In this document: positions 18,742 through 27,477 of the stretch, in pieces
Position numbering within the stretch: the first letter of the stretch is position 1
Layout: every line of letters starts with the position of its first letter
DNA from: DASPKT01 sp035626475
Lineage (GTDB): Bacteria; Pseudomonadota; Alphaproteobacteria; Azospirillales; Azospirillaceae
DNA length: 64,000 nt
Direction: 5' to 3'
NCBI GenBank assembly: GCA_035626475.1
Contig: DASPNP010000021.1
Coordinates: 114,213-178,212, forward strand
Notes under the pieces: generated by a model
Told to the model about the DNA's origin: nothing
Databases searched by the model: none
The model's input: only the letters and a program-made list of their open reading frames with translations
Program-made: the position numbers and the translations under genes

Positions 18742-19175
18742 GCGCGGTCTCCTTCGTTCTCGGTGCGGCGGGGCGGACGCGGGCCGCGGTCGCCGCGGTC
18801 ACCACGATCGCCGCGGTCGTCGAAGCGGCGCGGGCCGCGCTCGCCACGATCGCCCTTGTTCGTCAGCATGGCGGTCTGGCCCTCGTCGAACTTCTCGACG
18901 CGGACGGTCATGAAGCGCAGGACATCCTCGTTGATGCCCATGTTGCGCTCCATCTCGGCGACGGCCGCGGCCGGCGAATCCAGGCCGAGATAGACGTAGT
19001 GACCCTTGCGGTTCTTCTTGATCTTGTAGGTGAGGGTCTTGAGGCCCCACTGCTCGACCTTGGCGACGGTGCCGCCATTTTCCTTCAGGATGTTGGAGAA
19101 GGTCTCGGTCAGACCCTCCACCTGGGCGGACGTGATGTCCTGGCGCGCGATGAGCACGCACTCGTACAAAGCCAT
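18738..19175 (-). CDS. rpsF: 30S ribosomal protein S6
   Basis: A 145-residue S6. The core (about 1-100) starts MALYECVLIARQD and has WGLKTLTYKIKKNRKGHYVYLGLD, then the RFMTVRVEKFDEG strand. A C-terminal tail of about 45 residues contains four RGD/RGE units and ends with basic PRPPRR; it is encoded by short G+C-rich tandem repeats near 18790-18830. Such tails are frequent in alphaproteobacterial S6 and are variable. A GGGGAG site is 7 bases before the ATG. First gene of its operon, divergent from fabD. Confidence 0.97.
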   Translation of the reverse strand: MALYECVLIARQDITSAQVEGLTETFSNILKENGGTVAKVEQWGLKTLTYKIKKNRKGHYVYLGLDSPAAAVAEMERNMGINEDVLRFMTVRVEKFDEGQTAMLTNKGDRGERGPRRFDDRGDRGDRGDRGPRPPRRTENEGDRA

Positions 19176-19286
19176 ATGAAACTCCCCATGGCTGTTAGCG
19201 ATCCGCCGCTGTATCCAGGATGGACCAGCCGCACGGATCTAGCCGACGCCATGGCGGGCGCCGGCAAGGAGCGGTTGAAGCGGCGC

Positions 19287-19314
19287 ACTATACACATTTC
19301 GCCTTAAGGGGCAA
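19287..19314 (-). promoter_or_regulatory. promoter of rpsF-rpsR-rplI
   Basis: Read on the minus strand, TTGCCC (19314-19309), a 16-base spacer and TATAGT (19292-19287) form a good sigma-70 promoter about 110 bases upstream of rpsF. It lies back to back with the fabD promoter, their -35 boxes separated by six bases. Confidence 0.65.
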
Positions 19315-19320
19315 GCGCGC

Positions 19321-19348
19321 TTGACAGAAGGCCGGAACACGCTATCAG
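19321..19348 (+). promoter_or_regulatory. promoter of the fabD operon
   Basis: A consensus TTGACA at 19321-19326, a 16-base spacer and TATCAG at 19343-19348. It lies 67 bases before the fabD start and directly adjoins the divergent ribosomal-protein promoter, so the two may influence each other. Confidence 0.7.
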
Positions 19349-19415
19349 TGGCGTCCGAATTGGGGGTAACACCCCACCGCTATGTCACGCGGTTACACCA
19401 GAACCGGGGCACATC

Positions 19416-20354
19416 ATGACCAAGGCGTTCGTCTTTCCGGGCCAGGGCAGCCAGGCCGTCGGCATGGGCGTCGAGCTGGCCGGGGCCTTCGAGGTCGCCC
19501 GGCTCACCTTCCAGGAGGTGGACGACGTCCTGAACCAGAAGCTCTCCAAGCTGATGGCCGAGGGGCCGCAGGAGGAGCTGACGCTGACCGAGAACGCCCA
19601 GCCGGCCATCATGGCCGTGTCGGTCGCGGTCATGCGCGTGCTGGAGAAGGAAGGCGGCGTCGATCTGGCGAAGGCGGCGAAGTTCGTCGCCGGCCACAGC
19701 CTGGGTGAGTATTCGGCCCTGTGCGCCGCCGGCGCCTTCACCCTGGCGGACACGGCCCGGCTGCTGAAGCTGCGCGGCCAGGCGATGCAGCGCGCCGTGC
19801 CGGTGGGCGTGGGCGCCATGGCCGCCATCATCGGCGCCGAACTGGCGGACGTGCAGGCGATCGCCAAGGACGCGGCCCAGGGCGAGGTCTGTGCCGCCGC
19901 CAACGACAACGCGCCCGGCCAGGTGGTCGTCAGCGGCCACAAGTCGGCGGTGGAGCGTGCGATTGCCATCGCCGCCGAGCGCGGCTTCAAGCGCGCCATG
20001 ATGCTGCCGGTGTCCGCCCCCTTCCATTGCGCCCTGATGCAGCCGGCCGCCGACGCCATGGCCGAGGCGCTGGCCGAGACCGCCATCAAGGCGCCCGTTG
20101 TGCCGGTGGTCGCCAACGTCATCGCGTCGGCCGCCTCCGACCCGGACCAGATCCGCAACCTCCTGGTGGAGCAGGTCACGGGCGCCGTGCGCTGGCGCGA
20201 GTGCGTGCTGTACATGAAGGAGCAGGGCGTCGAGTCCCTGGTGGAGCTGGGCGCCGGCAAGGTTCTGGCCGGCCTCGCCAAGCGCATCGACAAGGAGATC
20301 GCCGCGGTGTCGCTCGGCACCCCGGCCGACATCGAGGCCTTCCTGAAGGGTTGA
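19416..20354 (+). CDS. fabD: malonyl-CoA:ACP transacylase
   Basis: A 312-residue cytosolic enzyme that transfers malonyl from CoA to acyl carrier protein. It opens with AFVFPGQGSQAVGMG, has the nucleophile motif GHSLGEYSAL with the catalytic Ser, and later the catalytic His region PVSAPFHCALM and the NV..A segment of the family. First gene of the cluster fabD-fabG-acpP-fabF-mltG, which supplies type II fatty acid synthesis. The ribosome site is weak (GGGGCACATC before ATG). Confidence 0.96.
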   Translation: MTKAFVFPGQGSQAVGMGVELAGAFEVARLTFQEVDDVLNQKLSKLMAEGPQEELTLTENAQPAIMAVSVAVMRVLEKEGGVDLAKAAKFVAGHSLGEYSALCAAGAFTLADTARLLKLRGQAMQRAVPVGVGAMAAIIGAELADVQAIAKDAAQGEVCAAANDNAPGQVVVSGHKSAVERAIAIAAERGFKRAMMLPVSAPFHCALMQPAADAMAEALAETAIKAPVVPVVANVIASAASDPDQIRNLLVEQVTGAVRWRECVLYMKEQGVESLVELGAGKVLAGLAKRIDKEIAAVSLGTPADIEAFLKG

Positions 20355-20396
20355 GTGCGCCCGCGCACCCCTCCGGCACATCCTAGAGGAGCATCC

Positions 20397-21134
20397 ATGT
20401 TCGACCTGACCGGCAAGACCGCGCTCATCACCGGCGCCTCCGGCGGCATCGGCGCCGCCATCGCCAAGGCGCTGCACGCCAAGGGCGCCGCCGTCGCCCT
20501 GCACGGCACCAAGGTGGAGGCGCTGGAGAAGCTGGCGGCCGAGCTGGGCGACCGCGCCAAGGTCGTGCCGGCCAACCTCTCCGACCCGGCCGCCGTCGAG
20601 CAGCTGGCCAAGGACGCCGAGGCGGCGCTGGGCCAGGTGGACATCCTGGTCAACAATGCCGGCCTGACCCGCGACGGCCTCGCCATGCGGATGAAGGACG
20701 AGGACTGGCAGACGGTCCTGGACGTGAACCTGACCGCCGGCTTCCGCCTGTCGCGGGCGCTGATGAAGGGCATGATGAAGCGCCGCTGGGGCCGCATCGT
20801 CGGCATCACCTCGGTCGTCGGCGTCACCGGCAACCCGGGCCAGGCCAACTACGCCGCCTCCAAGGCCGGCATGATCGGCATGTCCAAGGCGCTGGCGGCG
20901 GAGCTGGCCTCGCGCAACATCACCGTGAACTGCGTCGCCCCCGGCTTCATCGGCACGCACATGACCGACGTGCTGGCCGAGGCGCAGAAGGAGAAGCTGC
21001 TGGGCGCCATCCCCGCCGGCCGCCTGGGCTCGCCCGAGGACATCGCCGCGGGCGTGCTGTACCTGGCCTCCGAGGAGGCGGCCTACGTCACCGGCCAGAC
21101 GCTGCACATCAATGGCGGCATGGCCATGATCTGA
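20397..21134 (+). CDS. fabG: 3-oxoacyl-ACP reductase
   Basis: A 245-residue NADPH-dependent SDR that reduces 3-oxoacyl-ACP in fatty-acid elongation. Motifs are TGASGGIG near 14-21, NNAGLTRDGLAMRM (the FabG form of the NNAG motif), Ser in ITSVVG, and YAASKAG with the catalytic Tyr and Lys. VNCVAPGFIGTHMT and YVTGQTLHINGGM at the end are diagnostic for FabG as against other SDRs. AGAGGAG precedes the ATG. It is 42 bases after fabD. Confidence 0.96.
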   Translation: MFDLTGKTALITGASGGIGAAIAKALHAKGAAVALHGTKVEALEKLAAELGDRAKVVPANLSDPAAVEQLAKDAEAALGQVDILVNNAGLTRDGLAMRMKDEDWQTVLDVNLTAGFRLSRALMKGMMKRRWGRIVGITSVVGVTGNPGQANYAASKAGMIGMSKALAAELASRNITVNCVAPGFIGTHMTDVLAEAQKEKLLGAIPAGRLGSPEDIAAGVLYLASEEAAYVTGQTLHINGGMAMI

Positions 21135-21318
21135 GCGGGGCCGGGCATCGCGCCGGAGCGTTCGCGAGCGCTGGTCAGGGGCCGCCTTCTATGGTAGGAG
21201 ACGGCACTTTTCAGCGGCTTCAAGACCGTGACCGGCGTGGGTCCTCTCTCGTCCAGGTCCGTTCGATAAGACCCCGTCCAATTCTGGATCCTGTCAAAAT
21301 CTGGGAAGGTTGAAGAAG

Positions 21319-21558
21319 ATGAGTGACATCTCCGAGCGCGTTAAGAAGATCGTCGTCGAGCACCTGGGCGTCGAGGAGTCCAAGGTGACCGAGACCGCCA
21401 GCTTCATCGACGATCTGGGCGCCGACAGCCTGGACACGGTCGAGCTCGTCATGGCGTTCGAGGAGGAGTTCGGGATCGAAATCCCGGACGACGCGGCGGA
21501 GAAGATCCTGACCGTGAAGGACGCCATCGACTTCATCTCCCAGAAGTCGGCCGCCTGA
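21319..21558 (+). CDS. acpP: acyl carrier protein
   Basis: A 79-residue acidic helical carrier. Ser37 in LGADSLDTVELVMAFEEEF takes the 4'-phosphopantetheine arm. The helix pattern and length match standard AcpP. An in-frame TTG at 21310 exists, but ATG 21319 with the GAAGG-rich region upstream is the normal start. A 184-bp gap before it suggests an additional promoter, as expected for this very abundant protein. Confidence 0.97.
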   Translation: MSDISERVKKIVVEHLGVEESKVTETASFIDDLGADSLDTVELVMAFEEEFGIEIPDDAAEKILTVKDAIDFISQKSAA

Positions 21559-21589
21559 CCGGCCCGCTTTTCCGGAGTTCCGGGCCGGT
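21558..21589 (+). other. hairpin between acpP and fabF
   Basis: ACCGGCCCG and CGGGCCGGT form a perfect 9-bp stem with a 14-base loop at the acpP stop codon. No T-run follows, so it is more likely a partial attenuator or mRNA 3'-end stabiliser that lets acpP exceed fabF expression than a full terminator. Confidence 0.4.
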
Positions 21590-21657
21590 TCCCGCAGCCC
21601 CGCAGGGGTGACGGGACCGGCCCGTCCTGATTCGCGCAACATATTCGGGTTCGTGCC

Positions 21658-22923
21658 ATGCGTCGTGTCGTCGTCACGGGAATGGGTCTGGTCACCCCGC
21701 TGGGGGTTGGCGTCAAGAAGAACTGGGAGCGTCTGATCGCCGGCGAGAGCGGCATCCGGACGATCGAGCGGTTCGACGTCTCCGACCTGCCCTGCAAGAT
21801 CGCCGGCCAGGTGGAGCGGGGCGACACCGCCTCCGGCCTGTTCAATCCCGACGATTTCATGCCGCCCAAGGACCAGAAGAAGGTCGACGACTTCATCCTC
21901 TACGCCATCGCGGCCGCGGCCGAGGCGGTGAAGGACAGCGGCTGGGTGGCCGACGAGGACGAGAAGGCCTGGCGCACCGGCGTCATGATCGGCTCGGGCA
22001 TCGGCGGCCTGCCGGCGATCTACGAATCGTCCATCATCCTGCATGAGAAGGGCCCGCGGCGCATCTCGCCCTTCTTCATCCCCTCCGCCCTGATCAACCT
22101 GGCGTCGGGCCACGTCTCGATCCAGTACGGCTTCAAGGGCCCGAACCATTCGGCCGTCACGGCCTGCTCCACCGGCGCGCACGCCATCGGCGACGCCGCC
22201 CGGCTGATCATGTGGGACGACGCCGACGTCATGATCGCCGGCGGCGCCGAGTCGGCAGTGGCCCGCCTGGGCATCGCCGGCTTCGCCGCCGCCCGCGCGC
22301 TCTCCACCAGCTACAACGACACGCCGACCGCGGCCTCGCGCCCCTACGACCAGGGCCGCGACGGCTTCGTCATGGGCGAGGGCGCCGGCGTGGTGGTGCT
22401 CGAGGAGTACGAGCACGCCAAGAAGCGCGGCGCGACCATCTATGCCGAGCTGGTCGGCTACGGCCTGTCCGGCGACGCCTACCACATCACCGCCCCGGCC
22501 GAGGACGGCGACGGCGCCTTCCGCTCCATGCGCGGCGCCTTCCAGCGCGCCGGCCTGAACCCGGAGGACGTCGACTACGTCAACGCCCACGGCACCTCCA
22601 CGCCCCTGGGCGACGTGATCGAGCTGGGCGCGGTGAAGCGCCTGTTCGGCTCGGCCATGGCGAAGACCTCCATGTCCTCCACCAAGTCGGCCATCGGCCA
22701 TCTGCTGGGCGCCGCCGGTTCGGTCGAGGCGATCTACTCGATCATGTCGGTGCTGAACTCGGTCGTCCCGCCGACCCTGAACCTGGAGAACCCCTCGCCG
22801 GAGTGCGAGGGCGTGGACCTGGTGCCCAAGCAGGCGAAGGAGCGCAAAGTGCGCGCGGCGCTGTCGAACAGCTTCGGCTTCGGCGGCACCAACGCCTCGC
22901 TCATCTTCAAGGGCATGAACTGA
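21658..22923 (+). CDS. fabF: 3-oxoacyl-ACP synthase II
   Basis: A 421-residue condensing enzyme (KAS II) for chain elongation. The catalytic triad is visible: Cys in VTACSTGAHAIG, His in NAHGTSTPLGD and His in KSAIGHLLGAAG. It starts RRVVVTGMGLVTPLG and ends SNSFGFGGTNASLIF, as FabF does. Nothing is missing. mltG follows after four bases, which is the standard alphaproteobacterial order. Confidence 0.97.
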   Translation: MRRVVVTGMGLVTPLGVGVKKNWERLIAGESGIRTIERFDVSDLPCKIAGQVERGDTASGLFNPDDFMPPKDQKKVDDFILYAIAAAAEAVKDSGWVADEDEKAWRTGVMIGSGIGGLPAIYESSIILHEKGPRRISPFFIPSALINLASGHVSIQYGFKGPNHSAVTACSTGAHAIGDAARLIMWDDADVMIAGGAESAVARLGIAGFAAARALSTSYNDTPTAASRPYDQGRDGFVMGEGAGVVVLEEYEHAKKRGATIYAELVGYGLSGDAYHITAPAEDGDGAFRSMRGAFQRAGLNPEDVDYVNAHGTSTPLGDVIELGAVKRLFGSAMAKTSMSSTKSAIGHLLGAAGSVEAIYSIMSVLNSVVPPTLNLENPSPECEGVDLVPKQAKERKVRAALSNSFGFGGTNASLIFKGMN

Positions 22924-22927
22924 GGCC

Positions 22928-23923
22928 ATGGGCCGGCGGCTCGGGATCGCGGCCGCCCTGCTGGCCGTGGCCGCGCTCCTGGGCGCCGGCCTCGCCTGGT
23001 GGGGCTGGCAGCGCTATACGGGCCCCGGCCCGCTGGCCCAGGACACCGCCATCATCGTCCAGAAGGGCACCGGCATGGCCGCCATCGCGGCCGAGCTGGC
23101 CGAGGACGGCGTCGTGCGCTCGCCGCGCGAGTTCCTGCTGGCGACCCGCTTCGGCGAGACCTCCAGGCCCATCCGCGCCGGCGAGTACGCCGTGCCGGCC
23201 GGTCTCAGCCTGCGGGGGCTGGTGGAGCTGCTGCGCAGCGGCAAGACGGTCGTCCGTCGCTTCACCGTGCCGGAGGGGCTGACCTCTGCCCAGATCGTCG
23301 AGCTTCTCGAGACTGAGCCGGCCCTGACCGGCGAGGTGGGGGAGGCGCCCCCGGACGGCTCGCTGCTGCCGGAGACCTATCACTTCTCCTACGGCGACAG
23401 CCGGGCCGAGCTGATGGGCCGGATGCGCACCAGCATGACCCAGGCGCTGGCCGAGGCCTGGGCCGCCCGCCAGCCGGACATCCCGGTGACCACGCCGGAG
23501 CAGGCGGTGACGCTGGCCTCCATCGTCGAGAAGGAGACGGCGGTGGCGGCGGAGCGGCCGCGCGTCGCCGGCGTCTTCGTCAACCGGCTGCGGCTGGGCA
23601 TGAAGCTGCAGTCCGACCCGACGGTCATCTACGCGCTGACCAACGGCAAGGGGCCGCTGGACCGGGCGCTGAGCCGGGCCGACTGGCGCTTCGAATCGCC
23701 CTACAACACCTACTTCGTCGACGGCCTGCCGCCCGGCCCCATCGCCAATCCGGGCCGCGAATCGCTGATGGCGGTGATGAAGCCGGAGAAGCACGAGTTC
23801 CTCTACTTCGTCGCCGACGGCACCGGCGGCCATGCCTTCGCGGTCACGCTGGACGACCACAACCGCAACGTCGCCAAATGGCGCGAGATCCGGGACGGGG
23901 CGGGCGAGGGGAAGCGGCGCTGA
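22928..23923 (+). CDS. mltG: endolytic murein transglycosylase
   Basis: A 331-residue inner-membrane lytic transglycosylase that cuts nascent glycan strands in the periplasm and ends their polymerisation. One N-terminal transmembrane helix (about 5-25), then a LysM-like region and the YceG domain with the catalytic Glu in LASIVEKET and the conserved RL..GM.LQSDPTVIY and FVADGTGGHAF. The gene is immediately behind fabF and is probably translated from the same mRNA. Confidence 0.95.
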   Translation: MGRRLGIAAALLAVAALLGAGLAWWGWQRYTGPGPLAQDTAIIVQKGTGMAAIAAELAEDGVVRSPREFLLATRFGETSRPIRAGEYAVPAGLSLRGLVELLRSGKTVVRRFTVPEGLTSAQIVELLETEPALTGEVGEAPPDGSLLPETYHFSYGDSRAELMGRMRTSMTQALAEAWAARQPDIPVTTPEQAVTLASIVEKETAVAAERPRVAGVFVNRLRLGMKLQSDPTVIYALTNGKGPLDRALSRADWRFESPYNTYFVDGLPPGPIANPGRESLMAVMKPEKHEFLYFVADGTGGHAFAVTLDDHNRNVAKWREIRDGAGEGKRR

Positions 23924-24036
23924 GGATCACCAGGGGGTACTATCCCTCCGCATAGTGGGTCCTGCGGTTGATTTCACCGGCCAATGCAACCGGTTAAGCT
24001 CTTTCGAGGTATCTCTCCCCGAAGGAGCGCGTTTCC

Positions 24037-25149
24037 ATGTCGAAGTCGCTGGTCGTCTGCATCGACGGCACCTGGAACAGGCCGGATCAGAAGGACACGG
24101 ACCCGGTGACCAGGGAGGTCTCTGGCAGCGCCACCAATGTCGTGCGCATCTGGGAGGCCGCGACCGGCCGCGCCTTCGGCTCGGCCTACTATGGGCGCTT
24201 GGCGGCGCTGAAGGACGGCACGGGCGAGGCGGCCTATTTCGACGGCGTCGGCAGCACCGGAAGCCATCTGGTGAAGACCTTCGAGGGCGGCACCGGCACC
24301 GGCGTGTCGGAGCGTGTGCGCGACGCCTACGGCTATCTGGCATCGCGCTGGGAGCCGGGCGACAGGATATTCCTGTTCGGATTCAGCCGCGGCGCCTACG
24401 CGGTGCGCAGCCTCGCCGGCTTCCTGCACCATGCCGGCTTGCCGTCCGAGCGGCGGATCGTCGAGGAGGAGGAGGTCGACGTGCTGTTCCTCGATTACCG
24501 CAAGGGCAAGATTCCCACCGGCGTGAAGGACGGCTTCGTTGCAGCGCCGGTGACGCTGCTGGGCGTCTGGGACACCGTCGGCGCGCTCGCCTTCGGTAAG
24601 GAGTTCAACGACTTCCACCGCATCAGCCCGCCCAACGTGATGAACTTCGCCCACGCCCTGGCGCTGGACGAGGTCCGCAAGCAGTTCCTGCCCAGCTTCT
24701 GGAATCCCATGGCCGACGGGTTGCCGGCGGGGAACACGGTGGTGGACGAGGTCTGGTTCAGCGGCGTCCATTCGAATGTCGGCGGCGGTTACGCCAACCG
24801 CGACCTGGCCGAGATCACCCTGAACTGGATGATGGGCAAGGCCCGCGCGCTCGGCCTCGATGTCGGGCCGACGGCGCCGCCGGGCAGCCCGGCCGGCGAG
24901 ATCCGCTCCTCCTACGAGGAGTTCTGGCGCGGCATGGGCTTCGTCGGCGACATCGTCGCCAAGCTGAAGCTGGAGCAGGTCCACCGCTCGGTGCTGGAGA
25001 GCCAGCGCGTCCACGAGAGCGTCGGCCTGCGCATGGCCGCCGTCCCCGGCTACGCGCCCGCCGCCATGCTGATGCCGGCCGGCACCGCCTTCCACCAGGT
25101 GGAGCCGTCGCGCGTGGCGGCGTGGGACAGGGAGCCGGAGAAGGTGTGA
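24037..25149 (+). CDS. DUF2235 alpha/beta-hydrolase (Tle1-like)
   Basis: A 370-residue protein of the DUF2235 family, whose best-known members are Tle1-type phospholipases delivered by type VI secretion. It starts LVVCIDGTWN, which carries the conserved D-G-T-W, has GVGST for the oxyanion region, the nucleophile motif FGFSRGAYAVR, VWDTVGALA for the acidic residue, and WFSGVHSNVGGGY with the catalytic His. No signal peptide and no VgrG, PAAR or immunity gene is near, so it may be a stand-alone cytosolic lipase or esterase. AAGGAG lies before the ATG. It is followed by an R3 repeat. Confidence 0.85.
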   Translation: MSKSLVVCIDGTWNRPDQKDTDPVTREVSGSATNVVRIWEAATGRAFGSAYYGRLAALKDGTGEAAYFDGVGSTGSHLVKTFEGGTGTGVSERVRDAYGYLASRWEPGDRIFLFGFSRGAYAVRSLAGFLHHAGLPSERRIVEEEEVDVLFLDYRKGKIPTGVKDGFVAAPVTLLGVWDTVGALAFGKEFNDFHRISPPNVMNFAHALALDEVRKQFLPSFWNPMADGLPAGNTVVDEVWFSGVHSNVGGGYANRDLAEITLNWMMGKARALGLDVGPTAPPGSPAGEIRSSYEEFWRGMGFVGDIVAKLKLEQVHRSVLESQRVHESVGLRMAAVPGYAPAAMLMPAGTAFHQVEPSRVAAWDREPEKV

Positions 25150-25158
25150 TCGCGAACG

Positions 25159-25242
25159 CGTAGGTCGCATGGAGCGCAGCGCAATGCGACGACTCCCGAG
25201 CAGGGCATGTCGCATTACGGCTCCGCCCTCATGCGACCTACG
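25159..25242. repeat. R3 long palindromic repeat, copy B
   Basis: Outer arms CGTAGGTCGCATG and CATGCGACCTACG are perfect complements. Inner parts GCAATGCGAC and GTCGCATTAC continue the stem with one change. It lies between the convergent DUF2235 and holC genes. Counterpart at 8548-8629. Confidence 0.8.
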
Positions 25243-25263
25243 GACATTGCACCCGGCTCGCGC

Positions 25264-25713
25264 TCAGGCCTTCTTCTCCCACCCGCCGCGCTCGTTCTGC
25301 TGCCAGTAGGTGAGGGCATGCCCTTCGTCCTTCGCGGCTTTCCATCGCTTGCGGGCGGCGGAGACGGCGTCGGGGTCGGTGCCGTCGAACAGGTCGCAGA
25401 TCCGCTCATACTCGGCGAGACGGGCGGAGGCGGCGCCGTCGGTCTGGAACAGCACCTGGGCGCCGTTCGGCCGCTCGTCCTCGGCGGTGAGCCAGACCGG
25501 CTGCTCGGCCGGCTTGCCGTCCTTGGCCGTGCCGTGCGGCAGGAAGCCGTCGGGCTTGTAGGTCCAGAGATGCTGGGACAGGACCTCGGCGCGTTCCCCG
25601 CTCGCCGTGAGCACCACCGCGCGCCAGCCCTTGGCCAGCGACTTCTCCAGCAGCTCGGGCAGGGCCTGCTCCAACGTGCGCCGGGTGAGGTGGTAGAAAT
25701 GCAGCTCGGCCAT
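25264..25713 (-). CDS. holC: DNA polymerase III chi subunit
   Basis: A 149-residue HolC, the clamp-loader accessory subunit that links the holoenzyme to single-strand binding protein. It starts ELHFYHLTRRTLEQALPELLEK, has GWRAVVL, then LWTYKPDGFLPHG and the ALTYWQQNERGGW ending that fits the family. It is downstream of pepA on the same strand, the arrangement also known from E. coli, but a terminator hairpin stands between them. Upstream bases have only a weak ribosome site. Confidence 0.9.
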   Translation of the reverse strand: MAELHFYHLTRRTLEQALPELLEKSLAKGWRAVVLTASGERAEVLSQHLWTYKPDGFLPHGTAKDGKPAEQPVWLTAEDERPNGAQVLFQTDGAASARLAEYERICDLFDGTDPDAVSAARKRWKAAKDEGHALTYWQQNERGGWEKKA

Positions 25714-25732
25714 CGCTCTTTCCGGACCCGGA

Positions 25733-25772
25733 ATGAAAAGCGGCCGCCTCCCGGATCAGGAGGCGGCCGCGT
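25733..25772 (-). terminator. rho-independent terminator after pepA
   Basis: On the minus strand GCGGCCGCCTCC, a short loop and GGGAGGCGGCCGC form a long GC stem followed by TTTTCATT. It lies about 10 bases past the pepA stop and before holC, so holC expression needs read-through or its own start site. Confidence 0.85.
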
Positions 25773-25781
25773 TGGTCGTGC

Positions 25782-27275
25782 TTACTCGTAGAAGTCGGCG
25801 ACGAACCGGTCGAGAAGGCGCACGCCATAGCCGGTGGCGCCCTTCGGCACCGTGGCGGTGTCCTTCTTCGACCAGGCGGTGCCGGCGATGTCCAGGTGCG
25901 CCCAGGGGAGGCCGTTGACGAAACGCTGCAGGAACTGCGCGGCGGTGATGGAGCCCGCCTTGCCGGCGCTGCCGATGTTCTTCATGTCGGCGGCATCGCA
26001 GTCGATGTCCTTGTCGTAGGCCGGCGACAGCGGCATGCGCCACAGCGCCTCGCCGGTGGACTTGCCGGCCTGGATCAGGCGGTCGGCCAGCTCGTCATTG
26101 TTGGAGAACAGGCCGGCATGCTCGTGGCCCAGGCTCACGATGATGGCGCCGGTCAGGGTCGCCAGATTCACCATGAAGCGCGGCTTGTACTGCTGCTGGG
26201 TGTACCAGAGCGCGTCCGCCAGCACGAGGCGGCCCTCGGCGTCGGTGTTCAGGATCTCGATGGTCTGACCGGACATCGAGGTGACGATGTCGCCCGGGCG
26301 CTGGGCGTTGCCGTCCGGCATGTTCTCCACCAGCCCGACCACGCCGATGACGTTGGCCTTCGCCTTGCGGCCGGCCAGCGCCGCCATCAGGCCGATCACC
26401 GCGCCGGCGCCGGCCATGTCCCACTTCATCTCCTCCATGCCCGGGCCGGGCTTCAGCGAGATGCCGCCGGTGTCGAAGGTCACGCCCTTGCCCACGAAGG
26501 CCAGCGGGCCTTCCTTGTCGTCCGGCGCGCCGTTCCAGCGCATGACCACAAGGCGCGGCGGCTTCACCGAGCCCTGGCCCACGCCCAGCAGCGCGCCCAT
26601 GCCCAGCTTCTTCATCTTCTTCTCGTCGAGCACCTCGACGACCACGCCCAGCTCGGCCAGCATCTGGCAGCGCTCCGCCAGGCTCTCCGGATAGATCACG
26701 TTGCCGGGCTCGGAGACGACGTCGCGGGTGATGAACACCCCGTCGGCGACCTTCTCCAGCCGGGCGAAGGCCTTCTGGGCCGGCTTGGCGGCGTCGGTCA
26801 TGACGGTGACGCGCTTCAGGGCCGGCTTCTGCTCCTTCGGCTCCTTGGTGCGGTACTTGTCGAAGCGGTAGCTGCGCAGCAGCGCGCCCATCGCCAGCTC
26901 GGCCGCGGCGTCGGCGGCGCCCAGCGCCACGCCGTCATGCGCATCGGCCGCGAAGGCCAGCTCGGCCTCGCCGGCCTTGGCCAGGGCGGCCACGGCGGCG
27001 CCGCCGGCCGACTGGAAGGTCAGCTCGGTCGCCTTGGCGCTATCGCCGACGCCCACCAGCAGCAGGCGCGCCACATCCAGCCCGGCGGGCGCCAGCAGGG
27101 TCAGCGTCTCCTCGGCCTTGCCCTCGAAGCGGCCGGCCTCCATGGCGCGGGCGATCAGGCCACCCGAGCGCGCGTCGAGGTCCTGCCCGAAGGCCCCCAG
27201 CTTGCGGCCCTCGGCCACGGTGACGGCGACCGCGCCCGACTTCGGCAGGGCGGGCTGGCTGAAGGAGATTTTCAT
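25782..27275 (-). CDS. pepA: leucyl aminopeptidase (cytosol aminopeptidase)
   Basis: A 497-residue M17 metallo-aminopeptidase that removes N-terminal residues from peptides in the cytosol with two metal ions. The N-terminal domain is variable; the catalytic domain has VGKGVTFDTGGISLKP with the conserved Lys and Asp, the DMAGAGAVIG stretch, and NTDAEGRLVLADAL, the M17 signature. In E. coli this protein also binds DNA; that is not visible here. Divergent from lptF across about 200 bp, the same layout as in E. coli. Confidence 0.96.
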   Translation of the reverse strand: MKISFSQPALPKSGAVAVTVAEGRKLGAFGQDLDARSGGLIARAMEAGRFEGKAEETLTLLAPAGLDVARLLLVGVGDSAKATELTFQSAGGAAVAALAKAGEAELAFAADAHDGVALGAADAAAELAMGALLRSYRFDKYRTKEPKEQKPALKRVTVMTDAAKPAQKAFARLEKVADGVFITRDVVSEPGNVIYPESLAERCQMLAELGVVVEVLDEKKMKKLGMGALLGVGQGSVKPPRLVVMRWNGAPDDKEGPLAFVGKGVTFDTGGISLKPGPGMEEMKWDMAGAGAVIGLMAALAGRKAKANVIGVVGLVENMPDGNAQRPGDIVTSMSGQTIEILNTDAEGRLVLADALWYTQQQYKPRFMVNLATLTGAIIVSLGHEHAGLFSNNDELADRLIQAGKSTGEALWRMPLSPAYDKDIDCDAADMKNIGSAGKAGSITAAQFLQRFVNGLPWAHLDIAGTAWSKKDTATVPKGATGYGVRLLDRFVADFYE

Positions 27276-27477
27276 CGTGCCTCTCTCTAAGGAATCCCTG
27301 ACAGCCCTTCGGCGCGGGGCCGGGGCTGTTGTGTCGTTGTCCGGGAGTCGATAAAGAACAGCCGCAGGACGGAGTCAAGCCGCCCGCGCCGGTCCGGCGG
27401 CGCGCCGCCACGATCCCGACGCATTCGCCGCCATAGTGGCGGCAAGGCATATCCGGCGGGCCCGGCCAACGAGACGT

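Noticed and set aside
18790..18830. Short tandem repeats inside rpsF considered as a separate repeat element
   Set aside because: They encode the RGD-type tail of S6, a known variable extension, and keep the frame.
19380..21107. 575-codon open frame opposite fabD-fabG
   Set aside because: Complement shadow; fabD and fabG have full catalytic motifs on the plus strand.
23968..23999. TTGATT ... TTAAGC as a promoter for the DUF2235 gene
   Set aside because: The spacer would be about 20 bases, too long for a normal sigma-70 promoter.
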